DNA of 50,459 nucleotides from the NCBI GenBank assembly GCA_012728785.1, contig JAAYEK010000285.1:1-50459 (forward strand). The letters are read 5' to 3'. The stretch's first letter is position 1; every line of letters begins with the position of its first letter. The stretch comes from Bacillota bacterium (GTDB taxonomy: Bacteria; Bacillota; UBA4882; UBA8346). Below the pieces are notes generated by a model, which saw only the letters and a program-made list of their open reading frames with translations, did not search any database and was not told where the DNA came from. The translations under genes were made by a program, and so were the position numbers. Positions 44,154 through 50,459 of the stretch are shown one piece after another.

Positions 44154-44867
44154 ATGGATGGTCTAAAAAGTTTTGTAGTTAAGGTTTTAGTTATATTAAT
44201 TGGAATGTTTGCGATAAGCTGTAATAATTGCTTAATGGCTAATTCAGATCAAGATCAAGATATAAATAAACTGATTGACTGTTTGGCTCTTACCTCTGAT
44301 GTTAACAGCATGGAAGTGGATTTAACTTCAAATAATAAAGTAGATGGACAACCTAATGATTTAAAAATAAATATGCATATGAAAGTTGAAGATATTAAGG
44401 GTGATTTAAAAGCCATAGTCTCAGTTGATCAACCTGGTCTGTATCAGGAGTTCATTCTTAATATTGAAAATGAAAAAGCCTATCTTTACACGAAAGATAC
44501 TTCCGGAGAATATTTGGTTCAGTCAGTGGCTCTTTCCCAACTGGGAGAAATTGAGTTAACAAAATCTTTTAAAGCTTATATTGAAATTATTAATACTAAT
44601 CCGGATATTGTTAAAAAAGTGAGTGAGAATATATACCAATTGAACGTACCTAAAGAAAATGCGGCAGAATATTATTCTAAAATATCTGGCAAAACACTCG
44701 GATTCAGTTTTGAAACCTTAGTAATTGAATTTATTATAGGCAACGATGGTTACCTTCAAAATGTAAATTTAAAAGCAGATGTTGACTCCGTGAGTTTAGA
44801 TATGAAAGCAAAATACTTTAATTATAACCAAGAATTTAATATAGTTCTTCCGGACGTTTACAATTAA
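44154..44867 (+). CDS. Lipoprotein of the DUF6612/LppX-like type
   Basis: A 237-residue protein with an N-terminal lipoprotein signal (VKVLVILIGMFAISC: a hydrophobic stretch ending in a lipobox-like AISC, with Cys23). The mature part has the repeated beta-strand pattern 'NSMEVDLTSNNKVDGQ', 'INMHMKVEDIKGDLKAIVSV' and 'KAYLYTKDTSGEYLV' seen in DUF6612 and LppX/LprG-like lipid-binding lipoproteins. No enzyme motif. It likely binds a lipid or a hydrophobic ligand at the outer face of the membrane. GGGGGAAG precedes ATG 44154. A terminator follows at 44993. Confidence 0.75.
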   Translation: MDGLKSFVVKVLVILIGMFAISCNNCLMANSDQDQDINKLIDCLALTSDVNSMEVDLTSNNKVDGQPNDLKINMHMKVEDIKGDLKAIVSVDQPGLYQEFILNIENEKAYLYTKDTSGEYLVQSVALSQLGEIELTKSFKAYIEIINTNPDIVKKVSENIYQLNVPKENAAEYYSKISGKTLGFSFETLVIEFIIGNDGYLQNVNLKADVDSVSLDMKAKYFNYNQEFNIVLPDVYN

Positions 44868-44992
44868 GAATATTCACCCGCAATCGAACTTGGGATTACC
44901 AAGAGTAATATAGGTTACGTGGCAATCTATGAATTTAATGAGGGTTCCGGAAATACCCTGAATGATTTAACATTAAGCACAAAATTTTTGTA

Positions 44993-45029
44993 AAAGAAAG
45001 TGATTCATATTCTATGGGTCACTTTCTTT
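44993..45029 (+). terminator. Terminator after the lipoprotein gene
   Basis: AAAGAAAGTGA and TCACTTTCTTT form a perfect 11-bp stem with a 15-base loop; the 3' arm is T-rich. Further on, 45062-45085 is the second copy of the 24-bp repeat, and 45113-45248 holds a broken ORF (one TAA) that runs into the IS; it may be part of the same decayed phage terminase. Confidence 0.65.
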
Positions 45030-45061
45030 GTCCAAGTAATATTATCACTTTAAAAGCTGCA

Positions 45062-45085
45062 AATGGGAGGGAAAAAATGAAAGGC
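45062..45085. repeat. 24-bp direct repeat, second copy
   Basis: Identical to 42138-42161. The two copies bracket the Prp-like gene, the RNA-like tract, the toxin-antitoxin pair and the lipoprotein (about 2.9 kb), as recombination borders would. Confidence 0.85.
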
Positions 45086-45242
45086 GGGGGATAGGAAAGG
45101 GGTAAAAATTTATTTGACTATCATGAAAAGAGCATCATTGCCTTCATTCGTAGGCGTTTGGATTAATATTTACGGGCACATAAAAAAGATTATCTACTAG
45201 AAAATCTTAAGCTAACCTACTGGGCTTTAGACGTTAGTAGTT

Positions 45243-46842
45243 TAGTTAGGGTTTACTGAAAAAGTCCAGCGTTATTAACTCACATCCAGTAAAAAAGCCG
45301 GACTGATTCGGAATTCCCAAAAAAGCACCTTGAAAATTTGAGACAAAAGAACCCGGAGCTTATGCTCCAAGTTCATCACCAAGAATTGGAGCACAATCAC
45401 AGATTCACTGGTCTCCTTTAACTTGGCCATTATCCGGGCAAGGCCGTAACAACGCTTGCCCTCACCAAATTTACCTTCAATGGCGTTGCGAATCTTTTCA
45501 TCAAGCAATTCCTGACGTCGTTGTCTTTTATCCGTTTGCTTTGAAGGTCTGCCAAGCTTAGGACCGCTTAAGCGAATGCCATGTTCTTGGCAGTATTGCC
45601 GATTGGCGCGGGTCCGGTAAATCATATCCGCAGCAATAACTTTGGGATAAAACCCAAACCTATGGTAATAAGCTTCAGCGTAATCTTTTAGTTCAACGCC
45701 TTCATGGTATGGATCCCAACTGAGTTTATCAACATACGCGAAACCTGCCACCAAACTAACTGAAATCTTGGCTCCAAACTCAGTATCCGCAGTAATTTTG
45801 CCACGAACGATAGGACGTACATGCGGTTGGCTGATACTAACAATCCGGTCATCAATTCGATGCGTTCTGGTATCGTACATTTCTTTCTGTTGTTGATACA
45901 GCTTTTTGATCACATCCAACTGAGTCTGTTGTCGAGCGGTTAATCCATTCGGGTTCTTCGCAAGTAACCAGTTGATGGTTTTCAAATCACGCTTCACATA
46001 TCGTAATTGTTTGCCAATAGCCCGTCGAATAACAGTCGGTCTTGGCCTTTTCGATTTCGCCAAATTCAAATAGTCTTTCCGGGCTTTTCTTCGATACGTC
46101 CGAGGCTTGACCATTTGCTCCTTAAATGGTTCATAGAGCACATCAATCATAGCCTCCAGCTTTTCACGGGCTTCGTTGAGTAGCGAACCATCCGTCGGGT
46201 ATCGAATGTCCGCCGGCGCACAGGTTGCATCTAAGATAAGTGTTCCCTGGTTTCCGCCACTTGTTGGCGGTTTATCATCCAGGTCTTTTGAACTGTTTGA
46301 GTCTTTTTGGCTTTTGACTTTGACACCACAAATCATTTCGTTGACTTCGTTCAATACCTTGGCAGAGAGCCTTTTTCGGAATTGGACCATTAATGATGGG
46401 TCAAACGGAGCTTTGATTTGAAATTCGGGCAATCCGATGAAGTATTGCAGATAAGGGTTCTCCCGTATTTGTACCACTGTCTCTTCGTCGGAATAGCCAC
46501 AACGTTCTTTGATAATCAAAGCGCCTAATGCCATACGGACAGGTTTGGCTGGAGCTCCCATCCTTCGGCTGCAGAATCTTGCCGCATATTTGGCCTCTAG
46601 GATGTCCCATGGTATGAGTTGGGCTAATACTACCCAACGGTTCTTAGGGTCTAGATGACCGCTAAACGGCAAATGGAAGTTTTCAAAACGTATTTGTTCT
46701 TCAGTTTTTTGATACATAGTCGGCTCCAAATGCAAGGTTTTTAAAGGTTTATTCGCATTTTCCGTGCATTTATCCTGCCGATTTTAGCTCGATTTTTCAG
46801 TATTGATGATTATTTGAGGGGTTTTTAAGTAGCCCCTAGTTA
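45243..46842 (-). mobile_element. Complete IS element with 6-bp target duplication (IS5-like)
   Basis: The element runs 45249-46836 (1,588 bp). Its left end is GGGTTTACTGAAAAAG and its right end, read inward, is GGGGCTACTTAAAAAC (12 of 16 match). Both are flanked by TAGTTA (45243-45248 and 46837-46842), a target-site duplication. One intact transposase gene fills it on the minus strand. It landed in, or next to, a phage terminase fragment. Confidence 0.85.
45275..46717 (-). CDS. IS5/IS4-type DDE transposase
   Basis: A 480-residue transposase. The N-terminal helical domain ('FHLPFSGHLDPKNRWVVLAQLIPWD', in part; 'PAKPVRMALGALIIKERCGYSDEETVVQIRENPYLQYFIGL', in part; 'PFDPSLMVQFRKRLS') is typical of IS5-family and related enzymes. 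The DDE residues are probably in 'LILDATCAPADIRYPTDG' (first Asp), 'VIAADMIYRTRANRQYC' (second Asp) and 'AIEGKFGEGKRCYGL' (Glu). ATG 46717 with TTGGAG upstream is preferred over 46735. IS4 family or IS1182 is a possible alternative assignment. Confidence 0.9.
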   Translation of the reverse strand: MYQKTEEQIRFENFHLPFSGHLDPKNRWVVLAQLIPWDILEAKYAARFCSRRMGAPAKPVRMALGALIIKERCGYSDEETVVQIRENPYLQYFIGLPEFQIKAPFDPSLMVQFRKRLSAKVLNEVNEMICGVKVKSQKDSNSSKDLDDKPPTSGGNQGTLILDATCAPADIRYPTDGSLLNEAREKLEAMIDVLYEPFKEQMVKPRTYRRKARKDYLNLAKSKRPRPTVIRRAIGKQLRYVKRDLKTINWLLAKNPNGLTARQQTQLDVIKKLYQQQKEMYDTRTHRIDDRIVSISQPHVRPIVRGKITADTEFGAKISVSLVAGFAYVDKLSWDPYHEGVELKDYAEAYYHRFGFYPKVIAADMIYRTRANRQYCQEHGIRLSGPKLGRPSKQTDKRQRRQELLDEKIRNAIEGKFGEGKRCYGLARIMAKLKETSESVIVLQFLVMNLEHKLRVLLSQIFKVLFWEFRISPAFLLDVS

Positions 46843-46843
46843 A

Positions 46844-47291
46844 CTTCAAGTAGGACAGAAAGTCAATTTAATTATCATCAAAGATACATGGGGCGACGGC
46901 ATGTTCACTAAGTTATTCATGCCGATATTACAAAGGTATCATAAATGTGGGGTCGAAGGAACGCCGTATAATTGATACCTTGGAACCAGTTTTAAATCAG
47001 CATAAGTTGGTAGTTGATAAAGGTGTAATTAAGGCTGATTTGGCGATGGTGGATAATAATATTCAGTATTCATTGATATATCAATTAACGCACATTACAA
47101 GGGAAAAGCAATGCTTGAAGCATGATGACTGGCTGGATTCATTAGCAATGGCAGTAGGTCATTTCAAGAATTCCTTGCAATGGGATGAAAAGAAAGCATT
47201 AGAATCATATAAGCAGAAAGTTACTGCTGAATGGATTAAGGAAGCTTTAGGTTGTTCAAGGAAAGGCAGGCCAAAGTTCTTTAAGGCTTAA
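46844..47291 (+). pseudogene. Decayed phage terminase large-subunit fragment
   Basis: The 3' end of a phage terminase gene (T7-type TerL). The first frame reads 'QKVNLIIIKDTWGDGMFTKLFMPILQRYHKCGVEG' (in part), which matches the 'NFGDGMF' nuclease region. The frame then shifts: 'ERRIIDTLEPVLNQHKLVVDKGVIKADL' (in part) with 'LTHITREKQCLKHDDWLDSLAMAVGHF' goes on from GTG 46947. A nucleotide stretch between the two looks lost. A TAA at the IS border (46841) closes the frame upstream. It marks an old prophage. Confidence 0.8.
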
Positions 47292-47913
47292 GAAAACGAT
47301 ATTCTACTTTTTCATAATGAAAATTAATGATGTTATTTTTGTCTTTTTCCAAAGACATCTTAAATTTATGTTCAAGGCGCTCGCAAAACCTAGAACTACT
47401 AGTTAAAATATAATAGCCTTCAAAGGGTAATTGATCCGTGTGAAAAGATAAAGTAACTTTAATCCAATCTTCGGGGGAATAATATCTGCCATGCCCTTTT
47501 GAATGGGATGTATCCATACTGGGTTCAGATAATTTAACTACTGTTTCCTTTTTAATTGGTTGGAATATAATATTAACGTCCTTCGCTAACCCAAACCCCG
47601 TATTTTCAAAACAAAGTGTAAAATCTTTATTTGGATTTGAAAGATATACATTAGCTAATGATCTAACAGAAATTATTTCCCAATCGGGTGCAACAGACTC
47701 ACGTCTTGCAATATCAGCCTGCTTCTGCATATCCCTTGCCTGCATAATCGTTATTACAGCCAAGATTCCAGCAGTAATTTGTGCAATACCGGCAATACCT
47801 TGCCACAATGGTGATGATAATCCTGTTACAAATTGCTTCCAAAAGCAAATTAATAATAAAGCCATTATAATAACAGGTATTATCCATAAAATTACTAGTA
47901 ACCTTTTAGGCAA
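47281..47913 (-). CDS. Membrane protein of two spans, unknown
   Basis: A 210-residue protein starting with TTG (AAGGGGG lies 8 bases upstream). Two membrane spans (residues 4-27 and 34-60) are followed by a short basic helical stretch and a soluble beta-rich domain of about 130 residues with no recognised motif. Its 3' end overlaps the terminase remnant by 11 bases. It lies just downstream of the pseudogene of the 226-residue membrane protein, and may be part of that locus. Function unknown. Confidence 0.65.
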   Translation of the reverse strand: MPKRLLVILWIIPVIIMALLLICFWKQFVTGLSSPLWQGIAGIAQITAGILAVITIMQARDMQKQADIARRESVAPDWEIISVRSLANVYLSNPNKDFTLCFENTGFGLAKDVNIIFQPIKKETVVKLSEPSMDTSHSKGHGRYYSPEDWIKVTLSFHTDQLPFEGYYILTSSSRFCERLEHKFKMSLEKDKNNIINFHYEKVEYRFLKP

Positions 47914-47924
47914 AAAGAAGCCCC

Positions 47925-48491
47925 CTTATTCTTCTAATACGGCAGCAACTTTGTTTCCAGGATTCATTAATTTTCTTTAAAGCATAACCATTGTCTTTAA
48001 AGGCATCCAACAAAATTTCCAATATTTTATCCAAATTACTAGCGGTTTTCAGGATTTCTGGGTTGATATTAGAAAATCCAAAAGATTATCAAGTGTTGTT
48101 AATGCAAATTCTTCATCACCTGCACTTAGCATATTATATATACAAACTGCATCACTAAGAATTTTACCTTCCAGGTTTTTTTGCGAACTGAAAAATAATG
48201 ATTGATGTACATTCAAACTGCCCAAAGCATGATGAATTTTTCTTTCAAGACTTGAAGATGTTATATCTAATAAAGCCTTTGTTTTTCAAGTTCTTTCATA
48301 AATTCTTCTTTAAGCTGCGACTTTTGAAGCCGCAGTAAACGTTTCTGCCGGTTATGTAAGATAATAGGCCATAAAAAGCCTATTTATCCTAGTATACCAA
48401 GAAATAGTTGCATGACACCAATAAGTCTGCCCCAAGCATTGTTGTAGAATGTTTCAGCACTATTTAAGATTTCAAGATTAATATCAGCCAT
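47925..48491 (-). pseudogene. Decayed paralogue of the next membrane protein gene
   Basis: The minus strand starts with an ATG at 48491: 'ADINLEILNSAETFYNNAWG', then a stretch close to the next gene's 'FYNNAWGMFMTAGGILLG'. A TAA (48384-48386) interrupts the membrane span, and at least one frameshift follows; beyond it 'LERKIHHALGSLN' and 'AVCIYNMLSAGDEEFALTTLDNLL' (in part) line up with 'NKRTWHTLGDSQ' and 'INAISSYLNAGDERLTDHALNYLL' (in part) in the gene at 48495. So this is an old tandem duplicate that has decayed. Confidence 0.8.
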
Positions 48492-48494
48492 GTT

Positions 48495-49163
48495 TTACCC
48501 CTTACTTTCTTCTCCCCAAATATTTAGTATATTTTTAAAAGTATCAATAGCTTCTGAATATTTTTCAGTATCATTATGTTTGATTAATGTTGGCACAAAC
48601 AGTTGTAAAGTCGTTATTATGTCTTTTAAAGCTTTGGGACATATATCCCCGGGATTCATTGAAATAATCTTAGATCTTAATAAATAATTTAAAGCATGAT
48701 CAGTCAATCTTTCATCACCAGCATTCAAGTAACTACTAATTGCGTTTATTGTCATGATAAATGAAACATCATAAGCTTCTGCTTTATTCCAAAGCTGGGC
48801 AAGTCCATATTGTGAATCCCCAAGGGTATGCCAGGTTCTTTTATTTAATGTATCTGCTTTTTCAGTATAACGGGTTTCAGCTTCTTCAAGTTTTTCTTCT
48901 AATGTTTTTAAATATTTGTTGAATTTATCTTCAATTGCTTTTTCACGCATTTTAAATGAATGATTTTGGTACACATACATCAATATAGGCCAAATGACAC
49001 CAACTATAGCCAAAACACCTAGTAATATGCCACCAGCAGTCATGAACATACCCCAGGCGTTATTATAGAAGTCTACGACTTGTTGAAATTCAAAGTTAGG
49101 TGTTGGTGAAAGTATCTGTTGTGGTGGTGCTTGAATAGGTTGGGTGGGAATATTAGCATCCAT
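48495..49163 (-). CDS. Membrane-anchored coiled-coil protein, unknown
   Basis: A 222-residue protein. A Pro/Gln-rich N-terminus of about 25 residues ('PTQPIQAPPQQILSPTP') leads to a conserved 'FYNNAWGMFMTAGGILLGVLAIVGVIWPI' (in part) span region, then a coiled coil (about 75-110, 'KFNKYLKTLEEKLEEAETRY') and a helical C-terminal domain that may be TPR-like. ATG 49163 is chosen since AAAGGA lies 8 bases upstream; ATG 49175 lies too near it. A decayed copy lies downstream. No family recognised. Its company with an XRE regulator in a phage-remnant area suggests accessory DNA, perhaps defence or phage-related. Confidence 0.65.
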   Translation of the reverse strand: MDANIPTQPIQAPPQQILSPTPNFEFQQVVDFYNNAWGMFMTAGGILLGVLAIVGVIWPILMYVYQNHSFKMREKAIEDKFNKYLKTLEEKLEEAETRYTEKADTLNKRTWHTLGDSQYGLAQLWNKAEAYDVSFIMTINAISSYLNAGDERLTDHALNYLLRSKIISMNPGDICPKALKDIITTLQLFVPTLIKHNDTEKYSEAIDTFKNILNIWGEESKG

Positions 49164-49286
49164 GATATTATTCATCCTTTCGTATCCATACGGTTTCTAA
49201 AAAGGAATTCATTTTCAATGACATTTTCTATTAATTCCTCCACTGAACCAGAGGCAGCTTCTTAAATTCCCTGACCAGATAGTTTT

Positions 49287-49637
49287 TTAACTCTTATTCT
49301 TCAACCGCTTCATCTTTGCCTTAAAAATAATAGCGTCTAAAACCCCTTTAATAATGTTTTTATCTTCTTCTTCCAACAGATTTGCTTCCTCAAAATAATC
49401 TAATAGTACATTGTCCTTGTTTGGATTAACAAAGGCCAAATTATCTTCAATGACAAGAAAATCAATGGAGACTCCAAAAAACTCGGCCATTTTTCGTAAG
49501 ATTTCCGCCGATGGTTGCGATATTCCCCGCTCATAACGACTGATGTGTTTTTCGTGAACTCCAGCAATTACTCCCAAATCGGCTTGCGATACGTTCTTTT
49601 CTTGCCGTAATTTTTTAATTTTTTCTCCAATGCTCAT
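49287..49637 (-). CDS. XRE-family helix-turn-helix regulator
   Basis: A 116-residue repressor-like protein. Residues 3-60 are a lambda-Cro/C1-type HTH: 'IGEKIKKLRQEKNVSQADLGVIAGVHEKHISRYERG' (in part), then 'SQPSAEILRKMAEFFGVSIDFLV'. The C-terminal 50 residues are acidic and helical and may form the dimer. ATG 49637 is chosen because AAAAGGA lies 7 bases upstream; the longer ORF start at 49703 has none. A perfect palindrome at 49685-49703 upstream is a likely operator, so it may regulate itself and perhaps the genes that follow. Confidence 0.9.
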   Translation of the reverse strand: MSIGEKIKKLRQEKNVSQADLGVIAGVHEKHISRYERGISQPSAEILRKMAEFFGVSIDFLVIEDNLAFVNPNKDNVLLDYFEEANLLEEEDKNIIKGVLDAIIFKAKMKRLKNKS

Positions 49638-49684
49638 AGCGATATCCTTTTCTGTTAAAATTATCTTGACAGCATTAAGCAATA

Positions 49685-49703
49685 ATGTTACCATAAGTAA
49701 CAT
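49685..49703. promoter_or_regulatory. Likely operator of the XRE regulator
   Basis: ATGTTAC, 5 bases, GTAACAT: a perfect 7-bp inverted repeat, 48 bases upstream of the XRE gene's start codon. Such spacing fits a dimeric HTH repressor site. Confidence 0.65.
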
Positions 49704-49799
49704 AAAGGATTACTTAATTGCAACTCATGATATTTTTAGAAGCTAAGTTTTAAACGATAATTAGTATTATTTTACCACAAAACCCCTTTCTCCTCAACG

Positions 49800-50134
49800 C
49801 GGGAAAGATTGATTACATTTCAAAAGTTTAGAATCCATGGCTAGCAACGACCATTTCGGTTTCAACTGATATTCAATATGGTTTAGGTGATTTTATTCAG
49901 CTAATACCAAACCCGAAAATCTTTTAATATCGGTTTCAACCGATAAGCATTATCACAGCCATGGGTTTCTAACCCGTGGATTGAGTACGGAGCATTGGAA
50001 GTCGGTAAGCGAGCTTAACCTAGGTCAAAGAAAAACCATTGTCTGAACCAGGATTAGTCAAGATTTTTCAGATTAAACAGATTAAAACCCTTTATTAGTA
50101 TCAAATAGGCCCTAACGGCATACCGTCACCACTC
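49800..50134. repeat. Repeat-rich spacer with palindromes
   Basis: No gene is supported. CCATGGGTT and AACCCGTGG face each other across three bases (about 49960-49980), resembling the AGCCGTGGGTTTTAATCCGCGG in the MITE-like element at 38530; a TATCGGT/ACCGATA hairpin lies just before it. Fragments of a 'caggatta' repeat follow, as after 38880. Confidence 0.45.
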
Positions 50135-50170
50135 TTGCCTCATGCCTTGCGCCTATTCCAAGGAGGTCCC

Positions 50171-50353
50171 ATGTCAACCCGACCCCACCGCCTAACCGTC
50201 AGCTCCATCTGGAACAATAACAAACGAGTCCCCATGATCCGCCTCACCGGCAACTGGTTAGCGGAAAACGGATTTCAAATCGGCCGGAAAATCATCGCCC
50301 GTATAACATCAGGCAGGTTGGTGGTGGAGGTGGATGGGGAGGAATCAGAATAA
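50171..50353 (+). CDS. SymE-like small protein (type I toxin family)
   Basis: A 60-residue protein: 'RLTVSSIWNNNKRVPMIRLTGNWLAENGFQIGRKIIARITSGRLVVEV' (in part). The 'PxIRLxGxWLxxxGFxxGxxI' pattern is the SymE family, an AbrB-fold RNA-acting protein usually silenced by an antisense RNA (SymR). AAGGAGG lies 6 bases before ATG 50171; ATG 50135 lacks one. I could not define a SymR-like promoter on the other strand. Confidence 0.8.
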   Translation: MSTRPHRLTVSSIWNNNKRVPMIRLTGNWLAENGFQIGRKIIARITSGRLVVEVDGEESE

Positions 50354-50454
50354 CCGAATGGTTTTAGCTCCATTCACATGGTTTACCCCCTAAAAAAGCA
50401 GGAAGCCTCCCTCTGCTGTCGAATCAATACTTAACAGTGGAGAGAGGTATTTTT

Positions 50455-50459
50455 ATGGA
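50455..50459 (+). CDS. Possible start of the next gene (cut by window end)
   Basis: An ATG at 50455 with GGAGAGAGG 6 bases upstream begins an ORF that the window truncates after two codons. Nothing can be said about the product. Confidence 0.3.

Overview
The window looks like a chromosomal segment of a spore-forming Bacillota (Firmicutes) bacterium. It carries a germination protease gene (gpr), an AbrB-type regulator, monofunctional hisB, the yqhG/yqhH pair, hrcA with a perfect CIRCE operator, and Shine-Dalgarno-led genes that often start with GTG or TTG. Two genes are unusual for a classical monoderm: a CsgG-family protein and a DUF4197 protein. Together with the archaeal-like (group III) chaperonin in the hsp70 operon, this suggests a deep-branching or diderm-like lineage (for example near Limnochordia/Hydrogenispora). 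That placement is inference.

Layout. 1-5.4 kb: two kinesin-light-chain-like TPR proteins, the first cut by the window edge, then a membrane protein, a membrane-anchored degenerate M23 protein and a DUF4197 protein. 5.4-8.3 kb: a MocR-type regulator and alaA-like aminotransferase. 8.5-13.1 kb: a 30-residue Cys-rich membrane peptide, a DUF2157-like membrane protein, two GNAT acetyltransferases, a MazF/PemK toxin-antitoxin pair and an HU-like DNA-binding protein. 13.1-13.9 kb is mostly repeats. 13.9-24.4 kb: AbrB-type regulator, hisD-hisB, rpsT (TTG start), CsgG-like protein, gpr and neighbours, murJ, a LysE-type exporter and a cNMP-binding/GGDEF protein.

24.5-38.5 kb is the core block: lepA (broken by a one-base frameshift), a TIM-barrel epimerase-like gene on the other strand, hemW, then CIRCE-hrcA-chaperonin-grpE-dnaK-dnaJ, followed by prmA, a C69 dipeptidase with an in-frame TGA, and rsmE. 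Here HrcA would control a whole chaperone set in which the Hsp60 partner is a group III chaperonin instead of GroEL. 38.5-41.8 kb holds a MITE-like palindromic element and the yqhH-yqhG operon.

41.8-50.4 kb is accessory and AT-rich. It has a secreted Prp-protease homologue that has lost both catalytic residues, preceded by its own promoter and a terminator-ended leader; a structured-RNA-like tract that may be a group II intron remnant; an AbrB/PIN toxin-antitoxin pair; a lipoprotein; a complete IS of 1,588 bp with 6-bp target duplication inside a decayed phage terminase; a membrane-protein locus with a decayed paralogue under an XRE regulator and palindromic operator; and a SymE-like protein. 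I saw no tRNA, rRNA or CRISPR array.
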